NCBI GenBank assembly: GCA_047974745.1
Contig: JBKECO010000003.1
Span: 186,001-250,000 of the forward strand
DNA: 64,000 nucleotides
Source of the DNA: JBKECO01 sp047974745
GTDB lineage: Bacteria; Bacillota; Clostridia; Lachnospirales; Lachnospiraceae
Direction: 5' to 3'
This document shows, piece by piece, positions 17,642-27,152 of the stretch. Under the pieces are notes generated by a model that did no database searches, had not been told where the DNA came from, and saw only the letters and a program-made list of their open reading frames with translations. Numbering within the stretch: the stretch's first letter is position 1; each line of letters opens with the position of its first letter. The position numbers and the translations under genes are program-made.

Positions 17642-19536
17642 CGAACTTATTTTTACCAGTATCAAAGAAGGAATTGATGGATGAGGGGATAGAACAGCCT
17701 GATTTTATCTATATTTCCGGGGATGCTTATGTTGATCATCCGTCTTTTGGTCATGCCATCATTACCAGGATTCTCAAAGCAAATGGATTTTCCGTTGCAA
17801 TCATTCCGCAGCCTGACTGGAAGGATGAAAGTAGTATTGCGATCTTTGGAGAACCACGGTTGGGATTTCTAGTCAGTGCAGGCAATATGGATTCCATGGT
17901 CAATCATTATTCTGTATCCAAGAAAAGGAGACAGACGGATGCATATTCACCAGGTGGTGAAATGGGGAAGCGCCCTGATTATGCCACAGTAGTCTATTGT
18001 AATCTGATTCGGAGAACATATAAAAAGACACCGATTATAATTGGAGGTATTGAAGCAAGTCTTCGCAGACTTTCTCATTATGATTATTGGTCTGATAAGG
18101 TAAAGCGTTCGATTCTGCTGGACTCTGGCGCGGATCTGATTTCCTATGGCATGGGAGAAACAAGTATCCTGGCGATCGCCGAAGCACTGGATTCGGGACT
18201 GCGTATTCAGGATATTACATTTATCAAAGGAACGGTATATAAGACCAGAGATAAAGACCTTATCAAGGACGGAATCGAGCTTCCGGATTATAGCAGCCTG
18301 TTAGCGGATAAAAAAGAATATGCCCGCAGCTTTTATATTCAGTATTGTAACACCGATCCAATCATAGGAAAAAAATTATTTGAGACCTATGATAAGTCTC
18401 TTTTTGTCGTACAGAATCCGGCATCAATGCCATTGACACAGCAGGAAATGGATCAGATCTATTCCCTCCCATATCAAAGGACCTATCATCCTATGTATGA
18501 AGAAGCAGGCGGGATTCCAGCGATTACAGAGATTAAATTTTCACTGGTCAGCAGCCGGGGATGCTATGGAGGCTGTAGTTTTTGTGCGCTGACCTTTCAT
18601 CAGGGCAGAACGATACAGTCTAGAAGTCATGAGTCTATTTTAATGGAAGCATCCCAGATGGTCTGGGAGAGTGATTTCAAAGGTTATATTCATGATGTAG
18701 GAGGACCGACTGCCAACTTTCGATTCCCATCCTGCAAAAAGCAAATGACTAAGGGAGTATGCAGTCAGAAGCAATGTCTGTTTCCCCAGCCCTGCAATAA
18801 TTTGGAGATCGATCATTCTGATTATCTTGAACTACTTAGAAAACTGAGAGAACTGCCCAAAGTCAAAAAAGTATTCGTTCGCTCAGGGATACGTTATGAT
18901 TATCTGCTTTTGGATAAAAATCAGGAGTTCCTGAAGGAACTGTGTGAGCACCATGTCAGCGGACAGTTGAAGGTAGCACCGGAACATATTTCAGACCCTG
19001 TTCTGGAAATGATGGGAAAACCAGGTGTTGCAGTATACAATAAATTTGTAAAATCCTTTCAGGATATGAATAAGAGTTTAAATAAACCGCAATTTTTAGT
19101 CCCTTATCTAATGTCGTCTCATCCGGGATCCACATTGAAAGAGGCGGTGGAGCTGGCGGAGTATTTAAGAGATTTGGGTTATATGCCGGAACAGGTTCAG
19201 GATTTTTATCCGACACCGTCTACGATCTCGACCTGCATGTATTACACCGGATTAGATCCAAGAAGCATGAAGCCTGTTTTTACAGCGAAAAATCCACATG
19301 AAAAGGCGATGCAGCGGGCATTGATACAATATAGAAACCCGAAGAATTATGATCTCGTCCTGGAGGCTTTAAAGAAAGCAGACAGAATGGATCTGGTAGG
19401 ATTTTCAAAACAGTGTCTGATCCGACCGCGAAAGACCGGCAGTAATTACAGCTTTGATCAGCAAAGTAAAAAAGCCCCAAATTCGGAGAAAAAGAAGAAA
19501 ACAATTCGAAATGTACATAAGAAAAAATCGAGATAA
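17638..19536 (+). CDS. YgiQ family radical SAM protein
   Basis: 632 residues. Function unknown; an iron-sulfur radical SAM enzyme. N-terminal domain (about 1-290) contains YGMGETSILAIAEAL; the radical SAM cluster motif is RGCYGGCSFC near residues 306-315, followed by HQGRTIQSRSHESI. Additional Cys-rich loop CKKQMTKGVCSQKQC near 365-380. The C-terminal tail is strongly basic, suggesting nucleic acid or ribosome contact (inference). Coupled to the upstream pseudouridine synthase by a four-base overlap, so an RNA-related role is possible. Confidence 0.92.
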   Translation: MTNLFLPVSKKELMDEGIEQPDFIYISGDAYVDHPSFGHAIITRILKANGFSVAIIPQPDWKDESSIAIFGEPRLGFLVSAGNMDSMVNHYSVSKKRRQTDAYSPGGEMGKRPDYATVVYCNLIRRTYKKTPIIIGGIEASLRRLSHYDYWSDKVKRSILLDSGADLISYGMGETSILAIAEALDSGLRIQDITFIKGTVYKTRDKDLIKDGIELPDYSSLLADKKEYARSFYIQYCNTDPIIGKKLFETYDKSLFVVQNPASMPLTQQEMDQIYSLPYQRTYHPMYEEAGGIPAITEIKFSLVSSRGCYGGCSFCALTFHQGRTIQSRSHESILMEASQMVWESDFKGYIHDVGGPTANFRFPSCKKQMTKGVCSQKQCLFPQPCNNLEIDHSDYLELLRKLRELPKVKKVFVRSGIRYDYLLLDKNQEFLKELCEHHVSGQLKVAPEHISDPVLEMMGKPGVAVYNKFVKSFQDMNKSLNKPQFLVPYLMSSHPGSTLKEAVELAEYLRDLGYMPEQVQDFYPTPSTISTCMYYTGLDPRSMKPVFTAKNPHEKAMQRALIQYRNPKNYDLVLEALKKADRMDLVGFSKQCLIRPRKTGSNYSFDQQSKKAPNSEKKKKTIRNVHKKKSR

Positions 19537-19563
19537 CTTGCGGGAGCTGACAGGGGAACTAAG

Positions 19564-20520
19564 ATGAAGGAATTTATAATTCAAAAAAATGAAGCGGATC
19601 AGCGTTTCGATAAATATCTGCGAAAGAGACTACCCTTAGCAGGCTCTGGATTTATCTATAAAATGCTGCGGAAAAAGAACATTACGCTGAATCATAAAAA
19701 GGCAGATGGATCGGAAAAAATCCATGAGAAGGATGTGGTGGATTTTTTTCTTTCTGATGAGACCTTTGATCGGTTCACTGCCTCTTCCACTGTGTCTGAT
19801 TTCCCGGAAATAGACAGAAATAAGATGCCTTTTCAGATCCTGTATGAAACGGAAGATATTTTAGTGATAAATAAGCCTGCCGGAATGCTCTCACAAAAAG
19901 CAAGTCCGCAGGATATATCTGCAAATGAGCTTATTATTTCATATTTGCTTGCGGAACATGCAATCACGGCAAAAGATATGGAAACATTCCATCCTTCGGT
20001 CTGTAACAGGCTCGATCGCAATACCTCCGGTATTCTGATTGCAGGCAAGACTCTGTTTGGACTGCAGAAAATGTCACATGATCTAAATACCAGAGAAATT
20101 GAGAAATACTATCGATGCATTGTCAGGGGAAGGGTCGAGCATAGCATTCGAATTGAAGGATTTTTGCAAAAAAATGAGAAAAATAATACCGTTACCATAA
20201 GTCAGCACCCAGTGCCAAATGCAAAAAAAATCGTTACAGAATATAGACCGATCAGCATTTTTGATCAGTTCACGCTGTTAGAAGTCCACCTGATCACCGG
20301 CAGAACCCATCAGATCAGAGCTCATTTGGCATCCGTGCATCACCCGATCTTAGGGGATACCAAATATGGCGATCCTGTTCTCAATCGGCATTTAAAGGTG
20401 AAAACGGGAATTACCCATCAGCTTCTTCATGCATATCGATTGAAGCTGCAGGACGGCAAAGAGATCACAGCACCCTTACCTGACTATTTTGAAAAAGCTA
20501 TGAACTGTGATTTGACTTAG
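19564..20520 (+). CDS. RluA-family pseudouridine synthase
   Basis: 318 residues. S4-like N-terminal domain (about 12-75) and an RluA catalytic domain with CNRLDRNTSGILIAGK near residues 148-163 (catalytic Asp) and TGRTHQIRAHLA near 248-259. Probably modifies 23S rRNA; RluC-like versus RluD-like specificity cannot be set from sequence alone. It follows the YgiQ gene by 27 bases. A second RluA-family member, more RluD-like, lies at 43646-44560. Confidence 0.9.
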   Translation: MKEFIIQKNEADQRFDKYLRKRLPLAGSGFIYKMLRKKNITLNHKKADGSEKIHEKDVVDFFLSDETFDRFTASSTVSDFPEIDRNKMPFQILYETEDILVINKPAGMLSQKASPQDISANELIISYLLAEHAITAKDMETFHPSVCNRLDRNTSGILIAGKTLFGLQKMSHDLNTREIEKYYRCIVRGRVEHSIRIEGFLQKNEKNNTVTISQHPVPNAKKIVTEYRPISIFDQFTLLEVHLITGRTHQIRAHLASVHHPILGDTKYGDPVLNRHLKVKTGITHQLLHAYRLKLQDGKEITAPLPDYFEKAMNCDLT

Positions 20521-20531
20521 AAAGGACGATT

Positions 20532-21284
20532 ATGAATATCAATTATCATACACATACTTACCGTTGCAAGCATGCAGAAGGAGCAGATGAAGAATATGTG
20601 CTTCATGCTATAGATAATAAGTTCCAAAAGCTAGGGTTCTCGGATCATGTACCATATCCATTTTGTCCGGACTTGAGCTCCAGAATACGAATGGAAGTAT
20701 CACAGACTGGCGATTATGTGGATTCGGTCAATTCACTCAAAGTGAAGTATCGTGACCAGATCCAACTACTTTTAGGCTATGAAATGGAGTACTATAAAGA
20801 TACATTTTCTGAGAGTATCGATTATTTAGAATCTTTTGGTTTCGATTTTTTGATTCTGAGCCAGCATTTTATTACAGGAGAGAGTTATCCGGATTTTACA
20901 GGAAATCTCACTTCTGACAAAGGTAGATTGCAGGAATATGTAAAAATTATGATCGAAGCGATGGAAACCGGTCGATTCCTGTATGCCGGTCACCCGGATA
21001 TTATAAACTACAGAGATGATATGCAGTATTATAAGGCAGCAGTCAAAGAGCTGTGCGAGGCAGCAAAAAGCCTGAATATTCCCCTGGAATACAATATTCT
21101 GGGACAGGATGAGGGCAAATGCTATCCCTATCTTCCTTTTTTTGAAATTGCTTCGGATGTTGGGAATCAAATTATTCTCGGTATTGATGCACATCGACCA
21201 ACGGCGTTTGATAATCAGGAATCGATACGAAAGGCAAAACAGATCCTATCGGAAATTGGAATCGTGCCAATAACAGATCTATAG
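20532..21284 (+). CDS. Histidinol-phosphatase, PHP family (HisJ/HisK type)
   Basis: 250 residues. Hydrolyses histidinol phosphate, the penultimate histidine step. PHP metal ligands are visible: NYHTHTYRCKHAEG (residues 3-16), GFSDHVPYP, GYEMEY, SQHFI, AGHPDIINY and LGIDAHRPTA. It lies only two genes upstream of the hisZGDB-IE operon but before that operon's promoter, so it may be expressed separately. Remnant of a different PHP phosphatase is at 38278-38487. Confidence 0.85.
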   Translation: MNINYHTHTYRCKHAEGADEEYVLHAIDNKFQKLGFSDHVPYPFCPDLSSRIRMEVSQTGDYVDSVNSLKVKYRDQIQLLLGYEMEYYKDTFSESIDYLESFGFDFLILSQHFITGESYPDFTGNLTSDKGRLQEYVKIMIEAMETGRFLYAGHPDIINYRDDMQYYKAAVKELCEAAKSLNIPLEYNILGQDEGKCYPYLPFFEIASDVGNQIILGIDAHRPTAFDNQESIRKAKQILSEIGIVPITDL

Positions 21285-21302
21285 AATCAGCAGGAGGTAA
21301 CT

Positions 21303-21836
21303 ATGGCGACCTTTTCATCACGTGGGTTACGAGGTTCGACCCTTGAGGAATATCTAAATATCACGAATGAGAAGTACCTTGAGCATGGACTTGCTTTGAT
21401 TCAGAAGGTACCTACACCGATAACGCCGATCCAGATCGATAAAGAAAACCGTCATATCACACTTGCTTATTTTGATCAGAAAAGCACGGTGGATTATATC
21501 GGTGCAGTTCAGGGGGTACCTGTTTGTTTTGATGCAAAAGAATGTAATACAGATACATTTCCTCTGGCAAATATTCATGAGCATCAGATCGAATTTATGA
21601 CCCATTTTGAAGAACAAAAAGGAATTGCCTTTCTTCTGATTTCATTTTCAAAACGCAATGTATTCTATTACTTGAGACTAAGTGAGCTGCTAGACTATGT
21701 TCAAAGAGCAGAGGCAGGTGGCAGGAAAAGCTTTCGGTTCGAAGAATTAGATTCGGAATTCTTTATAAAGACAAAAGGCGGTGTTCTGGTTCCCTATTTG
21801 GATGCCTTATCAAAAGATTTGGAATCGAGGGATTGA
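21303..21836 (+). CDS. recU: Holliday junction resolvase RecU
   Basis: 177 residues. Structure-specific nuclease that cuts Holliday junctions. Start MATFSSRGLRGSTLEEYL is typical; the metal site STVDYIG...CFDAKE (about residues 60-80) holds the conserved Asp/Asp/Glu/Lys set, and the later helix includes FLLISF. CAGGAGG precedes the ATG. In Bacillus recU is beside ponA; here it sits between a PHP phosphatase and the his operon, and its stop codon overlaps the his promoter -35 box. Confidence 0.93.
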   Translation: MATFSSRGLRGSTLEEYLNITNEKYLEHGLALIQKVPTPITPIQIDKENRHITLAYFDQKSTVDYIGAVQGVPVCFDAKECNTDTFPLANIHEHQIEFMTHFEEQKGIAFLLISFSKRNVFYYLRLSELLDYVQRAEAGGRKSFRFEELDSEFFIKTKGGVLVPYLDALSKDLESRD

Positions 21837-21861
21837 CAGTTCTTTCATGTTTTCATATAAT
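21833..21861 (+). promoter_or_regulatory. his operon promoter
   Basis: Consensus TTGACA (21833-21838), 17-base spacer, consensus TATAAT (21856-21861). Leaves an ~80-base leader before hisZ. The -35 box overlaps the recU stop codon. Confidence 0.85.
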
Positions 21862-21899
21862 TAGAGTGATTCAACATGGTAGCATGATAGCGCTGCATA

Positions 21900-21917
21900 A
21901 CTTTACAACGCTAAAGT
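21900..21917 (+). repeat. Small hairpin in the his leader
   Basis: ACTTTA / TAAAGT with a six-base loop lies in the hisZ 5' leader. Too weak to be a terminator, and the leader is too short for a T-box; no function assigned. Confidence 0.3.
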
Positions 21918-21948
21918 ATAATGTTAAAATCAATAATTGGAGAGGTCT

Positions 21949-23154
21949 ATGAAGAAAAAATTACTGCACACTCCGGAAGGTGTCCGTGATATTTATAATG
22001 ATGAATGTGAACGAATTCAAATCCTGACTTCACATTTGAAAGATACAATGAAGCTATATGGATATCATCCGATCATTACACCGACCTTTGAATTTTTTGA
22101 TATCTTTAGTCATGAGATCGGTACGACACCATCCAAAGAACTTTATAAGTTTTTTGACAGGGAAGGAAATACCCTTGTACTGCGTCCTGATATTACACCG
22201 TCGGTAGCCAGAGCTTCTGCCAAGTATTTTATGTATGAAGATATGCCGATCCGATTCTATTATAGTGGAAATACATTTATCAATCACAGCAGTTATCAGG
22301 GAAGATTAAAGGAAAATCTGCAGATGGGTGCGGAATTGATCGGAGATAATAGTGTGCTGGCTGATGCAGAGATCATTTCTATGGCGGTCGCATGCCTGAC
22401 TGCATCAGGACTCGAAGAATTTCAGCTTAGCATTGGGCATGCTGATTTTTTTACAGGTCTGCTTGAGGCATCCGGAATGGATGAGGAAACAGAGGATGAA
22501 TTACGAGAGCTGATTGCAAATAAGAATTTTTTTGGAGTAGAAGAGGTGATCTCTAATTTCAAGATCGATCCTGATCTGAGAAAGCTTTTTCAAATGATGG
22601 GCGGTGTTTATACCGCACTTTCTGATATACAGATCGCTCTTGAATATGCGAAGGACTACCCTAAAATAAAGAACGCTCTTGTACATCTGGAAGAATTATA
22701 CCGTGTACTTGAGATCTACGGAATCGAAAAATATATTTCCTATGAGCCGGGCATGATCAGCAGTTACCAGTATTATACCGGAATCGTGTTTGCAGGGTAT
22801 ACCTATCAGATCGGAGAGCCTGTCTTAAAGGGAGGCCGCTATGATAAACTTCTCAGTCACTTTGGAAAGAACTCTGCTTCGATCGGATTTGCTATTGTGA
22901 TCGATCAGCTTTTTGCCGCACTGACAAGACAAAATATTATTTCGCCCATTGAAGAAGATACAGAGCTTATCATCTACAATACTTCCAGGCAAAAAGAGGC
23001 GATCTTTACAGCGATGAAAAAGCGATCAGATGGAAAGAAAGTAGAGATCATCTGTTTTGATTCAGAGCATACAAAAGAAGATTATTTGGAGTATGCTGCC
23101 AGAAATCATAGAACGAAGATACAATTTATGATTGGAGAAACTGAGCATGTATAA
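21949..23154 (+). CDS. hisZ: ATP phosphoribosyltransferase regulatory subunit
   Basis: 401 residues. Catalytically inactive histidyl-tRNA-synthetase-like partner that, with short HisG, forms the first histidine enzyme and binds histidine for feedback control. Class II synthetase-like features: TPEGVRDIY near the N-terminus, FFDREGNTLVLRPDITPSVAR (motif 2 region), and GGRYDKLLSHFG. ATG at 21949 follows GGAGAGG; a TTG 12 bases earlier overlaps that site. Overlaps hisG by 8 bases. Confidence 0.95.
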   Translation: MKKKLLHTPEGVRDIYNDECERIQILTSHLKDTMKLYGYHPIITPTFEFFDIFSHEIGTTPSKELYKFFDREGNTLVLRPDITPSVARASAKYFMYEDMPIRFYYSGNTFINHSSYQGRLKENLQMGAELIGDNSVLADAEIISMAVACLTASGLEEFQLSIGHADFFTGLLEASGMDEETEDELRELIANKNFFGVEEVISNFKIDPDLRKLFQMMGGVYTALSDIQIALEYAKDYPKIKNALVHLEELYRVLEIYGIEKYISYEPGMISSYQYYTGIVFAGYTYQIGEPVLKGGRYDKLLSHFGKNSASIGFAIVIDQLFAALTRQNIISPIEEDTELIIYNTSRQKEAIFTAMKKRSDGKKVEIICFDSEHTKEDYLEYAARNHRTKIQFMIGETEHV

Positions 23155-23803
23155 TGAAGTGAAATATCTGACATTTGCCTTAGGCAAAGGAAGATTGGCG
23201 AAGACAGCCCTGGATCTGTTTGAAAAGATCGGGATTACCTGTGAAGAAATGAAGGATAAAGACACACGAAAGCTGATTTTTGTGAATGAAGAGCTGAAAC
23301 TCAAATTTTTTCTTGCTAAGGGACCTGATGTACCAACCTATGTTGAATATGGGGCAGCAGATATTGGTATCGTTGGAAAAGATACGATTCTGGAGGAATG
23401 CAGAAATATTTATGAGGTGCTCGATCTTGGCTTTGGAGCCTGCAGAATGTGTGTATGCGGTCCACCGAGTGCCAGAGAACGGCTCCAGCATCATGAACTG
23501 ATCCGGGTCGCAACGAAATACCCTCGAATAGCCAAGGATTATTTTTATAATAAAAAGCATCAAACAGTCGAGATCATTAAGCTGAATGGCTCAATTGAGC
23601 TTGCACCGATCGTAGGTCTTTCAGAAGTCATTGTAGATATCGTGGAAACAGGTTCAACGCTAAGAGAGAATGGTCTGGAGGTATTGGAAGAAGTATGTCC
23701 GCTTTCAGCCCGCATGGTAGTGAATCAGGTCAGCATGAAGATGGAAAATGAACGAATCACAAAAATTATCAGTGATTTACGAAGTGTTCTGGAGAGATCT
23801 TGA
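23147..23803 (+). CDS. hisG: ATP phosphoribosyltransferase, short form
   Basis: 218 residues, the short form that lacks the C-terminal histidine-binding domain and needs HisZ. Joins ATP and PRPP to start histidine synthesis. Motifs: ALGKGRLAKTALDLF (about 10-24), DVPTYVEYGAADIGIVGKD, and the PRPP loop VETGSTLRENGLEV near residues 168-181. ATG at 23147 has GGAGA upstream, within the end of hisZ. Confidence 0.96.
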   Translation: MYNEVKYLTFALGKGRLAKTALDLFEKIGITCEEMKDKDTRKLIFVNEELKLKFFLAKGPDVPTYVEYGAADIGIVGKDTILEECRNIYEVLDLGFGACRMCVCGPPSARERLQHHELIRVATKYPRIAKDYFYNKKHQTVEIIKLNGSIELAPIVGLSEVIVDIVETGSTLRENGLEVLEEVCPLSARMVVNQVSMKMENERITKIISDLRSVLERS

Positions 23804-23822
23804 TACATAGATGGAGGATACA

Positions 23823-25124
23823 ATGAGAATAATAGAACTGACCTCGGAGTCGAAAACAGATATATTGAATCAGCTTCTGAAAAGAAGTCCCAATAACTAT
23901 GAGGAATATGAAATTCGTGTTGCAGAGCTGATCGCAGATGTAAGGAAAAGAAAAGACCAGGCAGTATTTGAATATACATCAAAATTTGATGGCGTTGATA
24001 TAACCGCCGAGACGATTCGGGTGACGGATGAGGAAATTGCAGAGGCATATGAGCAAATCGACCCCAAGCTGCTGGAAGTGATTCAAAAGGCAAAGAGCAA
24101 TATCGAAGCATATCATAGAAGACAAATGCAAAACAGCTGGTTCGAGAGCAAAGATGGTATTATCGTCGGGCAAAAGATTTCTGCAATGGAACGAGCAGGT
24201 GTGTATGTGCCCGGAGGCAAAGCAGTATATCCTTCGTCAGTCCTGATGAATGTGATTCCGGCAAACATTGCTGGTGTAGATAACATTATCATGACAACAC
24301 CACCGTCTAAGGATGGCAGGATTCCTGCCTCTACCCTTGTTGCTGCGAAGGAGGCAGGGGTTGACAGTATTTATAAGATCGGCGGAGCCCAGGCAGTCGC
24401 AGCAATGGCATTTGGAACACAATCGATTCCAAAAGTAGATAAGATCGTTGGTCCTGGAAATATTTATGTCGCACTCGCAAAAAAAGCGGTCTTTGGATAT
24501 GTCAGTATAGATTCTATAGCAGGACCAAGTGAAATCCTGGTGTTAGCGGATGAGACGGCTAACGCAAAATATGTAGCAGCAGACCTTCTCTCTCAAGCGG
24601 AGCATGATGAGATGGCTTCTGCAATTCTAATAACCACTAGTAAGAATCTTGCAGAAAAAGTATCAATAGAAGTAGATGAACTCACAAAGAAGCTTTCCAG
24701 AAGTGAAATTATCAGGAAGTCGATCGATCAGTATGGATACATTCTGCTTGCCGAAACTATGGAAGACATGATTCAGACTGCGAATGATATTGCTTCAGAG
24801 CACTTAGAGATCATCACAAAGGATTCGTTTCATGTTATGACAAAAATTCGAAATGCAGGAGCGATTTTTCTGGGTGAATACAGCAGCGAACCCCTTGGAG
24901 ATTATTTTGCGGGACCAAATCATGTTCTGCCAACAAATGGAACTGCCAAATTTTTCTCACCCCTGGGTGTAGATGATTTCATTAAAAAATCAAGTATCAT
25001 ATCATATTCAAGAGAAGCACTGGAACCGATCTATAAAGATATCATTGCGTTTGCTGAAAGTGAACAGTTAACAGCACATGCACAGTCAATCCGTATTCGC
25101 TTTGAAGAGGAGCAGCAGTTATGA
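23823..25124 (+). CDS. hisD: Histidinol dehydrogenase
   Basis: 433 residues. Zinc-dependent four-electron NAD oxidation of histidinol to histidine. Zinc/catalytic residues are visible: SQAEHDEMASA (Gln and His ligands), SEHLEI (catalytic Glu/His region), GDYFAGPNHVLPT (Asp ligand region) and the C-terminal LTAHAQSIRIR (His ligand). ATG at 23823 was chosen because GGAGG lies at 23814-23818. Overlaps hisB by four bases. Confidence 0.96.
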   Translation: MRIIELTSESKTDILNQLLKRSPNNYEEYEIRVAELIADVRKRKDQAVFEYTSKFDGVDITAETIRVTDEEIAEAYEQIDPKLLEVIQKAKSNIEAYHRRQMQNSWFESKDGIIVGQKISAMERAGVYVPGGKAVYPSSVLMNVIPANIAGVDNIIMTTPPSKDGRIPASTLVAAKEAGVDSIYKIGGAQAVAAMAFGTQSIPKVDKIVGPGNIYVALAKKAVFGYVSIDSIAGPSEILVLADETANAKYVAADLLSQAEHDEMASAILITTSKNLAEKVSIEVDELTKKLSRSEIIRKSIDQYGYILLAETMEDMIQTANDIASEHLEIITKDSFHVMTKIRNAGAIFLGEYSSEPLGDYFAGPNHVLPTNGTAKFFSPLGVDDFIKKSSIISYSREALEPIYKDIIAFAESEQLTAHAQSIRIRFEEEQQL

Positions 25125-25711
25125 ATAAACGATATTCCAAACAAATGAGAAAAACAAAGGAAACAGATATTCAACTGGAACTGACACTGGATGGCAGCGG
25201 TGCTTCGAACGTAAATTCCGGTATTGGCTTTTTTGATCATATGTTGGAAGGATTCGCAAAGCATGGTTTTTTCGACCTTCGACTGATCGTGAATGGTGAT
25301 CTTGCGGTAGACACACATCATACAATAGAAGATACAGGCATCGTGCTTGGCTCCGCAATCAAAGAAGCTCTGGGAGATAAATCCGGTATCAAAAGATTTG
25401 GGAGCTGCATTCTGCCGATGGATGAAACACTAGTTCTTTGTGCGATCGATCTGTCTGGAAGACCATTTCTTTCCTTTGATGCAGAATTCACATCAGAACG
25501 TGTCGGATACATGGAGACCGAGATGGTGAAAGAGTTTTTTTATGCGATTTCTTACTCAGCCGGAATGAATCTTCATTTGAAAGTCTTGTCAGGAATCAAT
25601 AATCATCATATAATTGAGGCAATGTTCAAAGCATTTGCAAGAGCCCTGGATGAAGCGAGTAGTCATGACTCTCGTGTAGCCGGAATACTGTCGACGAAAG
25701 GAAGCTTATAA
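25121..25711 (+). CDS. hisB: Imidazoleglycerol-phosphate dehydratase
   Basis: 196 residues, monofunctional form without a phosphatase domain, matching the separate PHP phosphatase. Manganese-binding motifs: GFFDHMLEGFAKHG, DTHHTIEDTGIVLG and the closing NNHHIIEAMFKAFARAL. ATGA overlap with hisD implies translational coupling. Hydration step sixth in the histidine pathway. Confidence 0.96.
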   Translation: MNKRYSKQMRKTKETDIQLELTLDGSGASNVNSGIGFFDHMLEGFAKHGFFDLRLIVNGDLAVDTHHTIEDTGIVLGSAIKEALGDKSGIKRFGSCILPMDETLVLCAIDLSGRPFLSFDAEFTSERVGYMETEMVKEFFYAISYSAGMNLHLKVLSGINNHHIIEAMFKAFARALDEASSHDSRVAGILSTKGSL

Positions 25712-25716
25712 TTCTT

Positions 25717-26997
25717 ATGGAATATAAAAATATTGTTGCGACCATTTACTTAAAGAATGGGAAAGCAGTGAAGTCAGCAGAAGATCATACTGAAATTGGA
25801 GATCTGATCGATCTGGCAAAAATGTACAATGACAGTGGTATTGATAAGATCATCTTATTTGATTTGTCCGATGATGATGAGGAACACGAAAAAAATCTGC
25901 ATATGATGAAGGTGCTGAATCGAAATATTGAAATCAAAGTATGTGCAGGTGGGAATATCAACCGCTTTGAAGATATAAAGAAAATATTTTATACAGGTTG
26001 TTTACAAGTGATTTTAAACGGATCAAAATCGGAAATGATCGAGCTGGCCCAGGAAGCTGCAAAAAGATTTGGAAAAGACAGAATACTTGTTTCTGTGATG
26101 AATGTGGATTTCATTTTTAAGAACAGAGATCGAATGGAGACGACATTTCATGAAATGCTTGTTATGGACCAAAAGATGCTGGATGCTGTAGAGAACATTA
26201 CAACGATCCCATCTGTGATCGTTTGCGAGGAATATAATAAAAGCTTTATTCTTTCCTTACTGGACAGAAACATTGTCAGAGGAATCGCCGGCGAGTTCAT
26301 CAATTCAACAGAAACGGATATCATGAGCTTAAAATCAGAACTCATGAGTAGCGGGATTCATATGGATAATTTTGATCCCGCACTGAAATGGTCTGATCTG
26401 AAGCAGAATTCTGAGGGCATGGTTCCTGTTATCGTTCAGGATTACAAAACAGATGAGGTGCTGATGCTAGCTTATATGAATGAAGAAGCCTTCCAAATAA
26501 CGATCACTTCCGGTAAAATGACTTATTTTAGCAGAAGCAGAGATGAAATCTGGACAAAGGGTTTGACCAGCGGGCATTTGCAATACGTAAAGTCACTGAC
26601 AGCAGATTGTGATTATGATACCATTCTTGCGAAAGTATCTCAGATCGGAGTTGCCTGTCATACCGGAAAGATGTCCTGTTTTTTCAATCCTATCGTTAAA
26701 AAGGAATACGTAGAAAAAAATCCGCTTAAAGTATTTGAAGGTGTCTATGATGTAATCAAAGATCGAAAAGAACATCCGAAAGAGGGATCCTATACAAATT
26801 ATCTTTTTGATAAGGGAATCGATAAGATTCTGAAAAAAATGGGCGAAGAGAATACGGAAATCATAATAGCTGCAAAAAATCCAAATGATGATGAAATCAA
26901 GTACGAGATATCAGATTACTTATATCATCTAATGGTCCTAATGGCTCAAAAAGGCGTCACATGGGAAGATATCACACAGGAGTTGTCCCAGAGATAA
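25717..26997 (+). CDS. hisIE: HisIE bifunctional enzyme with extra N-terminal HisA/HisF-like domain
   Basis: 426 residues, about twice normal HisIE. Residues 1 to ~220 resemble a HisA/HisF TIM barrel (NIVATIYLKNGKAVKS, IDKIILFDLSD, VCAGGNINRFEDIKKI) but the two catalytic Asp positions appear lost (Tyr in the first strand; no Asp in ILVSVMNV). Residues ~229-345 are PR-AMP cyclohydrolase (WTKGLTSGH, DCDYDTIL, ACHTGKMSCFF). Residues ~355-426 are PR-ATP pyrophosphatase (EENTEIIIAAKN, EISDYLYHL). It catalyses the second and third pathway steps. Last gene of the operon; a terminator follows. Confidence 0.92.
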   Translation: MEYKNIVATIYLKNGKAVKSAEDHTEIGDLIDLAKMYNDSGIDKIILFDLSDDDEEHEKNLHMMKVLNRNIEIKVCAGGNINRFEDIKKIFYTGCLQVILNGSKSEMIELAQEAAKRFGKDRILVSVMNVDFIFKNRDRMETTFHEMLVMDQKMLDAVENITTIPSVIVCEEYNKSFILSLLDRNIVRGIAGEFINSTETDIMSLKSELMSSGIHMDNFDPALKWSDLKQNSEGMVPVIVQDYKTDEVLMLAYMNEEAFQITITSGKMTYFSRSRDEIWTKGLTSGHLQYVKSLTADCDYDTILAKVSQIGVACHTGKMSCFFNPIVKKEYVEKNPLKVFEGVYDVIKDRKEHPKEGSYTNYLFDKGIDKILKKMGEENTEIIIAAKNPNDDEIKYEISDYLYHLMVLMAQKGVTWEDITQELSQR

Positions 26998-27036
26998 GGA
27001 TCAATACAGTTCTTTTACGAATTGACTTTCTGAATG

Positions 27037-27062
27037 AAAAGAGCTCAGCAGAGCTCTTTTTT
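27037..27062 (+). terminator. his operon terminator
   Basis: AAAAGAGCTC (27037-27046) / GAGCTCTTTT (27051-27060), loop AGCA, with the T run continuing to 27062. Confidence 0.92.
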
Positions 27063-27152
27063 CCATGGATTGCAGAAAACCTTGTGTTCTCGCATTCTGA
27101 AAAAATATAGCATCCATATGTACCTGTTTCAAAAGACCTAAAGGAGAAATCA

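Noticed and set aside
21862..21948. T-box or other riboswitch in the his leader
   Set aside because: The leader is only about 80 bases and has neither the T-box consensus nor a terminator/antiterminator pair.
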